Counted from the first letter of the stretch, positions 38,309-51,458 are shown. The stretch is 64,000 nt of DNA from Zygnema circumcarinatum (GCA_037447605.1 CM074805.1:4407446-4471445), one strand, 5' to 3'. Made by a program: numbers and translations. Notes: a model not told the origin generated them from the letters alone.

Positions 38309-38855
38309 AATGCAATTAGCATTATCGTACGACAATTTTCATTCAGCAAAAAGCGACGGGAAAGACAGTCAGCTCCAAAATACCTTTTGGGTTCACAAAG
38401 TGGATGACAGTCTCATCCTTGAAAATATTAACCTCCTCAATGCCGGGGATCGTGTTCACCCCCAACCTCTTTAATGTGTTCTGCAAGCGCTTATCATCTG
38501 TGGTTGTCGTTTTCCGCACGGCCTTCGTCTTTCTGTACGCAGCAAGAGCAGGCAACGCTGCTTCTTTGTTACCCTCAGAGACCCTTTTCCAATGCTCTCA
38601 CGCTCCAGGCAAAACCCACTTGCATGCTGTTCTCAAACCCTTAAGCCCTAAAGCTCCTCCGTTTGGGTGAAAGGGAAGGAGTCCTCCAGGCAACACCATG
38701 ACCTGGAACTGCTGAAATCTGCCAAGAAAAATCTCTAATGCAAACATATTTGAATGCAATTGCATTTCAAAGCGTGGCTGCATTTACCTTCTCACACTGC
38801 CTTTTCCTCCCGTCCTCACAGCACTCGCCATCCGCATTAGCTTTTCCCGATTCAT
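36768..38855 (-). CDS. BTF3: nascent polypeptide-associated complex subunit beta (BTF3)
   Basis: NAC-beta binds ribosomes with NAC-alpha and shields nascent chains in the cytosol. Exons 38855-38788, 38532-38384, 37995-37939, 37486-37448 and 36922-36768 join in phase to give 155 residues, the usual length. It starts [20 protein letters not shown] and carries the ribosome-binding basic stretch [18 protein letters not shown]. The NAC domain follows ([37 protein letters not shown]), then [19 protein letters not shown]. The tail is acidic ([20 protein letters not shown]). The sequence TGCAG immediately before the ATG hints at a 5' UTR intron ending there. Introns hold GA/CT microsatellites (37575-37610, 38241-38306). 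Confidence 0.97.
37575..37610. repeat. GA microsatellite in BTF3 intron
   Basis: A run of GA and GGGA units inside the intron between exons 3 and 4 of the BTF3 gene. Confidence 0.85.
38241..38306. repeat. CT microsatellite in BTF3 intron
   Basis: About 65 bases of CT repeats inside the intron between exons 2 and 3 of the BTF3 gene. Confidence 0.9.
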
Positions 38856-40267
38856 CTGCACGCTTCAGCTGCTCAGCATGAGAGGATGCTCCCCACGAAA
38901 GAGCAGAGTCCTCAGGGGTTTATAAAGAAAATATTAGACGAAAAACGCAATTTATAATATTGATATTTGCTTCATAGGACCGCATGGCTGGCGTGCCTCT
39001 AATGCGCCCAGCCGTCTTTCTCCCTCATCTCTCCGCTTTCCACCCAAACCCCCCAATAAACCTCCGCACTCACAGCAAGACTAGTGAGGTAATTGATAAG
39101 CCCCAATTGCCACAGAGCGGCTCCTTATTCACATTTAATTAAATTAATTACAGCCGGCCATTCTCCTATCCGCAAGCCCGCAACAAAGAGTGCCTCCCAG
39201 TCGTCTCCTCTTACTCCCTCCTCTCCCGTCCAAGCTCAAACGCGGAATCAAAAAATGGGTCGAGCTATTCACCTTGCGCAGCTAATGCTCCCACCTCTCG
39301 CAGGGAGAAGGAGAGAAGGACAGAAGGAGTGGGAGCAGGCCGGCTATGGCGACGCCTTCCCTTCTTGCGGCTGAAGAGGGCGGAGAGGAAGGAGACGCGG
39401 GGGAACTGGGAGGCCTCAGCGGATCCACCTGTAGCCCCATTGGAAGAATCGACGGCTGCGATTGGGCCATTCCGCAGGAGGAGGGAGATCGACGGCTGAG
39501 GGCCGCGGGAGCCAGTTCTGCAACGGGTCAAGTTACAAGATCGATATCCACAACAGGTGACGAATCATAGACTCGTATATGTCCACGTAGGATTGAGTAG
39601 ACCCAGCATATGGATCCGGGGCGTATGCGCAGTAGCGCATGGAAAGCGCGTGGTTTGTCGCACACGATTCCAGTTCCATGTGAGAAAAGTCGTTGGGGAA
39701 GCCCAAAGGAAGGGACTGACTGGGTACTGTACCTTTTTTTTATGACGTGGACTAATATGGAGCTCCCACGTAATAAGAATCCACGTGGTTAGTCCTGATT
39801 GGAAGTAACTTGCAGGGTTTATTTTCGGCAGAGATAGCACTGCCCAGCTGGCGGTGCGCAACATGGAACATCCAGTTACGTTGAGCACATGGAACGTTTT
39901 ACGTCATTTGTTAGGCTCCATTACGTCAGTCAACGTGACAGCACACGGAACTGCGTGACCGCACAGTTTGAAAACCACGAGAAGTTTCCGAGGGAATAAA
40001 GGGCGCGGAAAGGTGCTGTAGCGGTGCCGTACAGTACGGCCTTGGGACTCCCACTGATGGACACGTGACAGCCTCCCTTTGTCGTTTCTGCCATGGCTGC
40101 CGGAAGCTCTGGGTGGCCCTGAAGGGCTCCCTGCAGGGCACGGCGGGGCCCTGCTCTTGGGAGGGAGGGGAGGGGGGCAGCCTGCTGTCAAGGTGCAGTC
40201 TGTCAATGCTGATGATATGCAGTAGAATTTCAGCTTTGGGTAGGAGAGATTTGAGGGAGGGCGCTCC
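38856..40267. other. shared upstream region of divergent BTF3 and MFS genes
   Basis: The two genes diverge from this interval. I see CCACGTGG at about 39781, CACGTG at about 40062 and a GTAC palindrome GCCGTACAGTACGGCC at about 40027-40042. No coding exon is supported. Confidence 0.5.
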
Positions 40268-43200
40268 ATGGCTGCCTTGCATTCAAGCGCTTTGTTTGGA
40301 TTCCAGGAGATTCCTGGCACGGTGGCTGGAGACTATATCGCTCTTCCGAAATCGCCGGCAGCAGAGCCTGTGCTGAAATCGTCGAAGGAAGCAGAAAAAC
40401 AAGAGGAAGCCATGGCCTCTTGCAAGGCAGCGGTTGGACGTACGACGCTAGTAGCATATGGAGCCGGCCACATGCTGAACGACCTGACCGCAGCTTGTTG
40501 GTTCAGCTACCTTCTGATATTTCTCACAGACGTCGGTCTATCAGCAAGGTTTGCCTGCTGTTTACCCACTGGCTCTAAAGCGCCTCAGTTCTGGCATAGA
40601 ATTGCATTTGAAAGACGGAGAGCGAATGGAAAATGAGAGACTTATCAAGCAGTGTTGTGTGGAGATTCTGCAGAGACTACTTTCGCTCTTTGCCTGCTAC
40701 TGAGGGAATATGGACGCTGGTTTGCTTGCAGGGAGGCTGCAGCGGTAATGATGGCAGGGCAGTGTGCTGATGCAATTGCGACTTTGATTGTTGGCAGACT
40801 GGTAAGTTGCAGCCGTTGGATTCGTTGATCCCTTCGTACGGAACCTGCTCCTTTAAAAGCCTCTAGCTTATTGTATTGTTTGTTTCCGGGATACAAGTGG
40901 ATCAGGAAAACGTACTCCTAATAGCTTAACTAAGGTAAAATTTCAGATATCGGTACTGGTGAAATGATGTTTCCGTAAGAAAAAGTTGTGCTGCATAGAG
41001 GGCAGTAGATGAGCTTTACGGAGTTACTTGGGTGATTTGGCTTCGCAGCTGTGTCGCTGCATGCTGTGTCTTTTCATCCGAGAAAGGCTCAGCCTTGGCA
41101 AATATTGGACAGCCACACTGGGCAGTCTTTTCATTAGTTCAGGCTGAACTGCAATTGTCAAGGCCTGTAGAGAACTGCGATACTGCTGTTAGATTCTATC
41201 GTATGCAAGTCTATCACTATCAATGTTCAAGCAAGGTTGCCATGCCAATGAGTGTACACTGCGGTCCTGTCTTAAGCATTTCTCGGATCATCACTGGATT
41301 GACATAGATTCTGTGAGTGGTCGCCTCGCTGGAACCAAAGGTGCAGAAAATTTGAAAATGCGTGTCCAAAGAGTAATTTCTTCCGTTGGTGCTGCAGATT
41401 GACAGCTTCGGTCACTTTAAGTTATGGCACGCTGGAGGGTCGTTAATGGTGGCCCTTTCATTCTCGTCTGTATTTGGAGGATGTCTGGTCTGCGCTGCTT
41501 TTGGCACATCGTCAAACTTCGTCCGGACCGTCAGCTACAGTGTCTTTGCAGCGATTTTCAACTGCGGTTGGGCTGCAACTCAAGTCTCTCACATGTGAGA
41601 GCAGCCTTTCTATTGCTGCATGAAATGGGCTGTTGTGGTGTGTTATGTCAGACCTCGGCAATGAAAATTTCGCACCATTACAGATCTGATATGTTGCGTC
41701 TTCTTTTGTGTTCGAAACGATGCTGAGGCAAATAAGGGCATCCTACCTACTCACCTAGTTGTAGTGCCAATGTTCGTACTTGTGCTGCAGGTCTTTGGTG
41801 AACTGTATCACAAGCAACCCATCGAGCAGGGTAGCTCTTAACAGTTGCAGGAATGCTTTTACAATGGTGAGCGAAAAGAAGCTTAAGTCCTTGCATTTGC
41901 CTCGACCATAGTCTTGACTGACCTGTCAACTATCATCACAAACATGCCGTTGCCTTGCTCGGTTGACTTTAGAATCTAGGGCCTTAGGAAAATCTGTGAT
42001 TTCACTCATAGTCCATACAAGCTAGAATCGCAAGCTTTGGCTGGGCCTCAATGCTTTTCGTGTGGAATCCAAGACATCAAGATGACTTTTTTGAGGCATG
42101 GGGTGATTGATTTGAAGTGAGGGGCATCGAATGTGTGGACATGCTTGCTAGTTTGCTTCTTTGAACCTTCTTGTTCCTTTGACAGGTGGCGAATCTTGGA
42201 TTGTATGGCATCGCTTACCTCGCCTTTTGGCTCCTCCCTTCGTGGACTCCGCTTGACGTGCAGTTGCAGGTTAGTTTGAACACTTTCTCAGGTTCTCTGT
42301 TTCCATATGCCTTCCTTGCCAACCTGCCGCGGCATATGCCTGCATCGGGTCGTGTATTTGGATGATTCCAAGGAAGCGGAGTTCCGTGTGCATGTAGCTG
42401 GTTCAAACTTCAAATCATGTAGGTAATGGTAGTGCTGATGTGTGTTCGATTCACACTTTTTCAAGTTGAAAAAAGTGGTTTGCACGCCAGTTAAACCTGG
42501 ACGAGTTGAACCAATATGAGCGAAAACAGGGTTGTTCTTGCCTCAGAATGAACATTTCAGCCAGTTCATGGAACGGGCCAACTGTGAACTCACTTATTGG
42601 CTACCAACTTGCCGCAGGTCCTGAATACAAGGACTTTCACCTTTATCACCACTGCATCTGCATATTTTTCATGAAAAGAACAGAGCTTTGGGGCCTTATG
42701 ACAGTTTCGATGGATTGCTGGAGGCGCCGTTGGAGTTGGCTGTACTCTTGTCCTGCTCTTCCATGCAGGAATTCGAGAACCTCGGTATGTGCAGGCATTT
42801 GGTTGTTATCTAGTTTTTCGCAAGCTGGGCCAATGAACTGGAATTTTGCTACATACAAAGAATCACATGCTATGCACTTTCGAACCTAGCGACCGAGATA
42901 TCTCGTTTGGGCTTGCTGCTATTAAGTATTCTTTTCGTTACAATGTGGCAGAGACCTCTGCTTTTTGGCAGGCCACTGAGATATCTGCCTCTGAGCGCGT
43001 TTGTGATATTCTGTAGTGTTTCTGTGTAGGCTCCTTCACTTCTGCAACTCCGATGTTCCGCGAATTTCATGGACCTCATGGTTTTGGACCCTTCTGTACT
43101 ACCAGGTCGCCCTCATTTACATGCTCACACGACTCACAACCAATATCTCACAGGTTAGCCCCACTCTTCTGTGAGCTGCCCTGCAACGGATAGAATTGAA

Positions 43201-45599
43201 CTGCCTAGCTGCTGCCAAATTTCACAAATTTTCCTGGCTCATAGATGCTACGGTTGCAACGGCATCTTGATCGGAGCTATGGAGTTGCAGTGAATCTCAA
43301 CAGAATAGCTCAATATCTTTACTGAGTGGGCATGAGTTGTGTTGGGGGGTTTGGGTGCCGACGCAGGCTATACTGCCTTTCTTTCTCATTGATGACCTCA
43401 GACTGCCTCATGCGTCTAAAGCATTGGTATGTTGTCACTACCTCTGCCCTACTCGTAAACTGATGTTGTCAGGAGAGCAATTTTCTCAGTGGAAAAGCAT
43501 CAAACAAGTCCTTAAGACTACCAAGCTCTTTAGTTCAATCGCTGTACTTGGCCCTCGCCGAATCATGCACTGTTCATAGCAGGCCCAATGAAACTCGTAA
43601 GCTGAGTCACCTCATTGAATTTTTTTTAATCCTAAAGCAAATTGTCACTGATAGAGCTGTCGGTTGACATGTTAGTGAGAAAAGCAAAATGCAGAGGGGG
43701 GGCGGGAGTGGCTTGCTGGTGTAGCGAATGTTATCTAAGACTCGATGTTTGGCGTGTTTGTTGTCCAGATTCCCGCCCTCATTTACCTCTGCAGCTTCTT
43801 GGCTTCTGTGATACTTCAGGTGCCTCTCCATCCTTGCTTGTGACGACTCTTGACCCCTTGAATGCGCGTCAGATTTGTCTCTCTGAAAGGAGGACGCAGT
43901 CATCCTGCTTCAATGACTTGCTGGGTCAATGCTTTGCTCATCTCCACTTCAAGAAGGATATTGTCTGTGATGCAAATGTGCCCTCTCTGCAGTGACAATG
44001 TATACAGAGAACACATGGCATTGGTCCATCCATTCTCAGCATGGAGTTGCCGTGATAGACCATTGTAGTCCTGTATGCATGCCCATTTGGAGGTTGTGAG
44101 GAAGAGATGTTGGCGCATGTGAGTTCTGCCTGACAACAGGAGTCCTGTGCTTCCATGCTATTCTTAGAGACCATCATCTTGACTTGTGCAAGTTGTTCTC
44201 TATGTGTAAATGACCTATAGGAGATGCCATGGACCGGCCGTCGACTGAAAATTTTCTTCATTGGAGGCGCGTTATTGTGGATACTTGCTGGTTACATCAT
44301 TTACGAGCTCTTTGGCTCGGAAAATAGGATGATTTACCCCTTAGTTTTGGGGATTGGTATTGGCAATGCTTTAATGCTGGTGAGTAGCTTTCTTTGTTTT
44401 GCTCCCTTATCTGCTGCTTGTCTCCGAGTCGTCCTTATTGGCCTGTCTGAACCTGTTTGATGTGAGTGAGACTTAGCCAAGAAGGAAACTGCATTGCGAT
44501 TGGAAGTTTTTCCTGTGTTTGTTACAGCGTGTGAGCATTGAGTTTCTTAGAGATAAGGTGCGGTAGGCAGTAGGCAGTGGATGTGTTGGGTTTTCAGAAC
44601 GACAAACAGAAGATACGAAAGCCGGAGTTTCTTGCCAAAAAATCTTGAACTATGATTTTTCAGGGGGATTGTCTGCAGTAGGTGTGAATGCTATATATTT
44701 TCTACAGCAAAGAGTCGCAAGGTTGGAGCTCAGTAGAAACCACTGCCATTAGTTTCCTTCTTGAGCCCGAGTTGTCATGATGTTTTTCTGAGCTTGGAAG
44801 TTGCCTTTGTGACAGGTAACTGCGACAAGTATGGAAGGGATTTTGGTCGCCAACGATCTGAGTGGCTGTGCTTTTGTATATGGCTCCCTTAGCTTCCTCG
44901 ACAAACTCGCCTGCGGAGTGGCACTGTATGCCATTGAGGCCCTGAACGGTAAGTGATAGACATCTCCCCCAGAAACGCTATACTTCAAGCAGCATGGTTA
45001 GCTGTTCCTGGATATGGGCTTTAGCAGGACCTGGACTACAGGTGGCACTAACGCCGCCACTTCTACGCATCGTTTGATACAACATCTGGGACAGAATGAT
45101 ATTGGGCTCAGCATCATTTGAATCTCATTCTGTCTTCCCCTTGTTTGATTCGATTGGATGTGCTGATTCAGGAGAAGAGGAGAAGAAGTTCTGCAGTCCT
45201 TTGGGGGCACCTGACTGCCACCGCTCCCTTGTACGCTTGGTGCTCTCATTCGTACCCAGTGGGTGCGCTCTGCTTGCAGCTCTCGTAGCAGTCTTTACCA
45301 ATCTAAATGAAAGTGAAGATGTGGGCCCCAGTCTGAAGGAGGCGCTGCTGGCAAAGAAAGCGGGGGGGGGCGCCAAGGGGAAGAAGACTGGCGAATTCGG
45401 GTTGGGCCCAAGTCACAGTGTGGCTGTGGACGCTCCAAGAAGGAGAGTGCGGGTTGTTGCAGATACTAGACAGGACGAGCCCTTCTACAGAGAGATTTGG
45501 GGGGGGCAGAGGGAGATCGAAGCTGAGTCGATCTGCGTGCCTATAGGAGGGAGCGAGGTGGAGAGCAGGGAGGAAGCGAAGTCCTCCTCCAGACAGTGA
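40268..45599 (+). CDS. MFSD12-like major facilitator superfamily transporter
   Basis: Twelve exons: 40268-40548, 40732-40801, 41398-41594, 41791-41866, 42186-42269, 42705-42784, 43030-43153, 43367-43426, 43769-43819, 44221-44379, 44816-44948, 45172-45599. All junctions keep phase and give about 580 residues. After a polar N terminus (MAALHSSALFGFQEIPGTVA) come YGAGHMLNDLTAACWFSYLL and MAGQCADAIATLIVGRL. Further on are KLWHAGGSLMVALSF, LLFHAGIREPR, YYQVALIYMLTRLTTNISQA and SGCAFVYGSLSFLDKLACGV. These match the GPH-like MFSD12 group with 12 membrane segments. The animal protein imports cysteine into lysosomes and melanosomes; the plant substrate is not known to me. The C-terminal tail is Gly/Lys/Glu-rich and cytosolic by prediction. 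Several exons are 50-85 bases, so the model depends on phase matching. Confidence 0.92.
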
Positions 45600-46592
45600 C
45601 CTTACCAGGTGATTGCGGGAGGCCATAGTGGGGAGGTAGGTAGGGGTCCATATGTTCTCCCACTTTTCAGTTTAGCCGTGAACCGGTACAGGACCGCAGG
45701 CGGGTTTTTATTCATTCTTTAGTGCACGGGTGCGCTCGTTCTTTTAGCAGTCTGTCCGTATATTGCGGCAGAAGTATGTATGCACAGCCCCAGCCCTTGA
45801 GCGTTGTACTTTGGCCTAATTATTTGCGGCGAGTATTCAGAGTTTTCCCTTAGAGCAAGGATAGTATTCGTCCTTTTCTGCCCTGTAGAGATTGCAGACA
45901 TTTGAATCTCAAATTTTAAGTTCTTATTTTTTTTTTTCTTCAGATTGAAGTCTGGAGATTTAAGATTACAATTGTAGAGTGCGTGCAGTTTTCATAGGGT
46001 ATGATGTGATTGCAGGAGGCCGCCCAACGAAAGCAGGTATCAATTTGAACTTCATGGATTAAATGACTTGTTTCTTATGTCTCCCTCCTCCCCTTTTCTC
46101 CACCAGGCTTGATACAAGGAAAAGTAAGATCAACTCGGGCAAGAGAAAATTTGTTTTGCTTCTTGTTTCCTACAAAGGAAGTAATTACAACTTTGGACCG
46201 TTTGCCCAGTCTTCAGATACCCGAGCGGGTGTTTACCGATCAGAAAAGACGAGGAATGAATTTTAGACTCTGCTTGAAGTACAATGCTAATCTAACGGAC
46301 TGTTTCACCATTTACAGTTCCTCTCTGCTCTCCTTTTTATTCAATTCTATTCTTCTCTTAAATTCTATTCGATTTTTTTCAATTCTAGTTTATCCTATCC
46401 TCTTCTATACTATTCTAAGAGCTCGCCTGCAGTAGCAGGCTCCACAAATGCTTCTGAACTGCTCGAATACTACCGCTCTACTCCCCTAAAAAGAAAAAAG
46501 GTGGAGGCAAAAAGGAAGAAAAATTTACAGATCGGGACTGCTCCGCCTCCAAAGCCGCCCCGATTTTTTTTTTTTTTTTTTCTTTCCCGTTT
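45600..46592. other. 3' flanks of convergent MFS and kinase genes
   Basis: Noncoding, with an AT-rich part (TTCTATTC-type repeats near 46330-46420) and a T run (about 46564-46581). No gene is seen. Confidence 0.55.
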
Positions 46593-49500
46593 TCAGTTCG
46601 CGGCAGGTCTGGGCGCCTTGTCGCGGGACAGCAGCTGCAGGAGCTGTGTGACGTCACGCTGCTGCGCCTTGAAGCGGGGCGGCATGCGGCCCTCCGCCTC
46701 CTGCCCCGCCCTCGCCCCGACTCCGCCCCGCCTCTCCTCCTCGGGCCGCCCGGGAAGGCGCGTCTGCTTGGCATCTGCAAGGAAGGATTCAGAATTTAAA
46801 TCAAAAGGCTCTTAACGTAAAGGCTCTAACTTTAACATTACCCATAATCAACATTAACATTAACCAGAGCAGGCGATTTTTTCTCGAATTTTCTCGAATC
46901 CTGGAGACTTCAAAGCACCTCGACCCTGACAGGATATGCGCGTATCTAACTTGGCAGCAAGGTGGGTTTCTGCAGTAAAGTCTCACCTGCTATCATGATG
47001 GCAGACGCTCTGTTCCCCTCTCCCACACCTTCACTAGCCGCATCTTCAGTGTACAGTCCCCTCAGCTTCCTCGACACCCTCTCCAGAAACTCCGCATCCG
47101 TGGAATCATAAACTCGCTCTCCTGCACACCAGTTCTGGTAATCCCCCGAGTCCCCTCTGGACGAAAGCGCCCCCTCCGACCCCTCCGACTCCTGCCGCAA
47201 ACTACTGCTGAGATCTCCTGAGCTTTGCCTCCTAAGAAAGGAGCTTGAATCCCCGGATGTCTGCCGCACCGATCTGTTAGAGTCCCCTGAGCTTTGCCGA
47301 GTACTTAGCCAGCTCAAATCTCCGGACCCCTGATGCCTTAGATGCATTCCTATGTCTCCGGAGCCCTGACGCCTAAGGCCGAAACCACTAAGATCGCCCG
47401 AGCCCTGTCGAGACATCCCCGAGAGGAGATGTGAGAAGTCTCCGGAGCCTCCAAAGGAGTGAGAGATCTGATCAATGCGAGGAGACCCAAATAGACGTCT
47501 TCCTCCGAAGTCACCACTTGTCCACCTGCGAGAGCCTCGCGGGCTGAAATCTGAGAAATCGGATTCTACGCTTTCGATTGTTGAAGTTCGGAAAAGGTCC
47601 GACGAGACGACTTCCGCAACCGGGAGGTTTGTGAGCTCTGTTTCCAGTTTTAGGGCTAAGGACTCCGGCTTAGCTAGCGGAGCGGCTGCAATTGGAAAAT
47701 GTTCCAATACCCACGGGTGCTCTGCAAAGGCGAGAACCATCAATTCCACCCAGATCAACATTTGGGTGACAGAATTGCACTCCAACATCGACTTCGATGA
47801 CCCCAAAGGGAGCTGAAAGGAAACAAAGCAGAAGACAATACGATAAACATAATAATGTAATAAAAAAACTGGAAAATCTATCTGTGAGTTATTTAAAGTG
47901 GGGAAGCTCACTCATAGCTTCTTCAGGTGTGAGCCGTTTTGCAGGATCAAGGACGAGGATGCGCCGGACGAGGTCTTTTGCCCCCTCGGAAATGTTCTTC
48001 CACGGCCCGCCCTTCATGTCGAACTTCCCCTTCTTGATGGCCTCAAAAATCCCCTCTTCTGTGTCGTGCCAGAAGGGGGGGAGCCCACAAAGAAGAATGT
48101 ATAGAACAATGCCAATGCTCCACATGTCGACTTCTCGACCATAAGAGCCCAACAATACCTCCGGAGCAATGTAATATGCTGAGCCCGCCATAGTACTCAG
48201 TTTCTCACCTGTCATTTGAAAACCCAATCCCAATAGGGGTTCAGTGATCTCATTCCCAAGGCTGAAGGCAAACAGGTGATGGGTGAAGTTTGAAAAGCTT
48301 CAAGAGCGAGAAATAGTTGAAGTGTTAAGACTGGGTCTTACCGGGTTTGGTGAAAACTGCGAGCCCAAAGTCTACTACTTTTATCATTGTGTTTGAGTCT
48401 GCGCGAGAGAGAAGGATGTTTTCCGGCTTCAAGTCGCGATGAATTACTCCGCGAGACTGAAAATGTGAAACCACGGAGGCCAAAGTTGCAAATACTTGAG
48501 CTGCTTCCGCCTCGGGGTATCGCTTGCGCTCTCTTATGCGGTCGAAAAGCTCTCCGCCTTCACAGAGCTCCATTATGATGTACACTTTCTGGGAGGAGGG
48601 AGAAGAGAGGGAGAGGAGAGGGAGAGGGGGAGTGAGTTGGGGGAGCAGTGGAGAGAGAGGGAGTAGAGGAGCAAACGGTAACGATAAACTATTTGGAGAC
48701 TTTTGGGGGTTTTGTGTGGAAGGAGGGGCAGATAATTGATTGTTTGGGTTTGTAGGAGACATCCTGATGGAGCATTGGAAGAAACGTACTTTACAATTCG
48801 TGTGAGGGGGAGAGAGAGAGGAGATGGATCAGGGAGGGAGAGGGAAATGACGAGCAGACGAATTGAGAGCGAGAGTGTAGATTGGGGAGAATGTGGGGGG
48901 GGGGGGGGAAGAGAAAGTGGCGGGGTGAGAGTAGAAACCAAGTAGAGCATATGACGCAGTCGGGAAGAGAGAGTGAGAGAGAGAGAAAGAGAGAGAGGGA
49001 GAGAGAGAGGAGGGGGGGAGGACAAGAAATCGAGCAGAAGCTACAAGGAGGAAAAGGGACTGAGGGTCTGGGAACTGGACTTGGAGTTAAGAACACACAC
49101 ACAGACACAGAGAACAAGATAGAGACAGACGGAGAGATCGAGAGAGAGAGACAGAAAAAGAAGATAGAGAGAGAGAGAGAGAGAAAAGAGAGAGGGAGAG
49201 CAGCAGCAATGCCGCACCTTGCTGTCCTCAACGGTTCCCTTGAGCTTGACGACGGCGGGGTGCCCCCCGAGCGCCTCCATGGCCCGCACCTCCCTCCGCA
49301 CGTCCTCCGCATCCCGTGCGGCGCGCAGCCGGTCCTTCCTCACCGCCTTGCACGCCGCCATGCACGGCGCCATGCACGGGCCCCGCTCGCGGCACGCGCG
49401 GATGACGCCGAACTGCCCGCGGCCCAGCTCGCGCCCCATGACGTACGATTCGCGCACGTCCTCATAAGGACGGCCCAGAATGCGCCACGTGTGAGGAGCC

Positions 49501-49637
49501 TCCAGGGCAGCGCCGGCGGCGGCGGCGGGGGAGGAGGGCGACTCGTCAGGGGGGCCGCTGAGGGGAGGCCTGCGCGCCCCGGGGGAGGGCGAGGGCGAGG
49601 GCTTTGCGGGCTTTAGGGCTTGCGGGAGCGCGCCCAT
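46593..49637 (-). CDS. CDPK/PEPRK-type Ser/Thr protein kinase with RQxSGD-repeat tail
   Basis: Exons 49637-49218, 48588-48342, 48208-47912, 47721-46987 and 46774-46593 join in phase to about 626 residues. The kinase domain is complete: glycine loop GRELGRGQFGVIRA, catalytic Lys in AACKAVRKDRL, VIHRDLKPENILL, VVDFGLAVF, AGSAYYIAPEVLL and WSIGIVLYILLCGLPPFW. The subdomain wording is closest to plant PEPRK/CDPK-related kinases. No EF-hand is present, so it is not a classical CDPK. The tail (exon 4) holds repeated units such as RQGSGDLSG, RRQGSGDIG, RHQGSGDLS, RQSSGDS, RQTSGDS and RRQSSGDLS, each with an RxxS-type site. The N terminus begins MGALPQ, a poor myristoylation match. Intron 1 is a long pyrimidine-rich tract in the sense strand. 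The last exon is GC-rich and less certain. Confidence 0.9.
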
Positions 49638-49654
49638 GGCGGCGGGAGAGGAGA

Positions 49655-49870
49655 CGGAGGGAGAGAGGGAGGGAGGGAGGGAGGGGGGGATATAGGGGAG
49701 GGAGGGAGGGAGGGAGGGATATAGGGGAGGGAAGGAGGGAGGGGGGGGGAGGAATAGATATAGGGAAGGGAGGGAGGGAAGGAGGGAGGGAGTGAAGGAG
49801 GGAGGGAGGGATGGATATAGGAGAGGGAGACGGGAGGGACCGGGGAGGGAGGGAGACAGGGCAGGGAGAG
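49655..49870. repeat. GGGA-rich array immediately upstream of the kinase gene
   Basis: About 200 bases of GGGA and GGAGGG units sit directly above the kinase ATG (49637), so the 5' leader of that transcript would be CCCT-rich. The plus strand has strong G-quadruplex potential. Confidence 0.9.
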
Positions 49871-51458
49871 AGAGGGAGGGGCGGAATGGGGGGAGGGCGG
49901 CCGTACATGTATGGGGCCGCGGGGGAGGCGAGTGGCGGCCGCCACCAATGGTGGGCCCCACTGGCGGCGGCGAGGGGCGGACACGCGGCGCGCTCTGACT
50001 CGTCGGAGGGCTCTAACCGTGTGCCACGTGGCTGCAACTTGCCGGGGAGCGCTCTGGGGCCGCCACGCGGCGGGCTGCCGGGCGGCAGCTGGGGCCGCTG
50101 GAACGGCCACCGACCAGGGTCGTACGGATTGTAGAGGGCCGTACGAGAGCTGTTGGGCGACGTTTTCGTCGTTCGGCATATGACAAAAAAAGCCGCCCAG
50201 CGGGGCGCAGGCAACGGGATTGGGCGGGCCACGTCGGAGGCGTCGATTCGGTCAGGGAAATTTTTTGACTATACGGACCCAATGGGCGATCGGCTCTCCT
50301 TTGAAGACTTTGAAATCTCGAAAACGGGCAGGCATGGAAACATTGAAGGGACGGGCAGATGGATTTTTTTGACATTTTCGTACAGTTATACCGCCCCAAG
50401 AGGGCCCTTCCTAGGCGTCACCGTCGTACAGTATCTGCTTATAGACCAACCGTACTGCTTGTCACCTAGCAAAAAGACAGCGTAGTGTACGAAACGATCC
50501 GTCCGATGCCCACCTTTTCCTGATCGCCCCTGAGGAATCTAACCGATAATATACGGTTTACTCGATATTTGACCTTTATATCCCGATATTACGGATATAG
50601 AGTGGTACGACTGTAGAAATTAGGGGCATACAGTAATGTACGTAGGGGAGAGACTCCTCTACGGTCCAATTTTTTTTTGTCGCCTGCCCGTGAACGAAAC
50701 CGCCAGGAGCGTTGGGTTCTGGCTGCCGACATTACGTTTGTCGTTGATTGCAACGGCGCGCAGTATATTTGCTGACGTGGCGCTATCTGCCCGGCGTATT
50801 CGCAAGGATGGAAACAGCATGTTTTGGACTCCGTCCACGTTACGTCAAAAGAAAATGATTTGGCCTACGTTGCGTGCTGGCGGATTAAGGTGTACGTGGC
50901 GTTTACGTAAACGACAATGATCGACGGTCAAACTTTCGCTGACCGCCTGCTGGCTTCTGGTTGGCTGAGATATTTCAGCGCCATGTGTATGGCAGATAAA
51001 TCGCCACGTGGATCCCTGCAGTCGTTGAAGCTGGCCACGTTCTGCCAACTGAGACCCACGTGACGACAGGCAGAAGTCCACGTGGCCGGTGCGACGGTCA
51101 ACGCCCATTTGAATTGCTTGTCAAACTGCGACCGCCCAGGCCTGTCGGCGACACGTGGCTCCAGCAGAGCGGTCGCTGAGAGCTGCGAATCTATGTGGCA
51201 GCGTGAAGCTTGACAGCAAGAAAGCCAGTTTAACGCTCCACATGGAAACGAAACGGCAAGGGACGCCGCTCCGCTCAGGGGGCGTTTTGGTGGTTCTCCT
51301 TTTGCTGACGTAGTTCAACTTTGCTGATGTCAGTTCGCTCGTGCGTGGGTTGATGTATGTTGCTGCTGATGTTGTCCATGTACATCGTGCCACCAATGCC
51401 ATTTTCCCGTCACTCAGTACAGTATGCATGTGGAATCGTGAACCACCACCACCACCAC
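49871..51458. other. intergenic region rich in G-box and GTAC motifs
   Basis: CACGTG cores occur at about 50030, 51005, 51057, 51079 and 51153, and GTAC cores cluster at 50117-50150 and 50380-50460. No coding exon is supported. Confidence 0.5.

Noticed and set aside
48573..49961. Ser/Leu/Pro-rich open frames across the kinase first intron and leader
   Set aside because: They arise from CT/GA low-complexity DNA. The kinase exons interrupt them in another frame.
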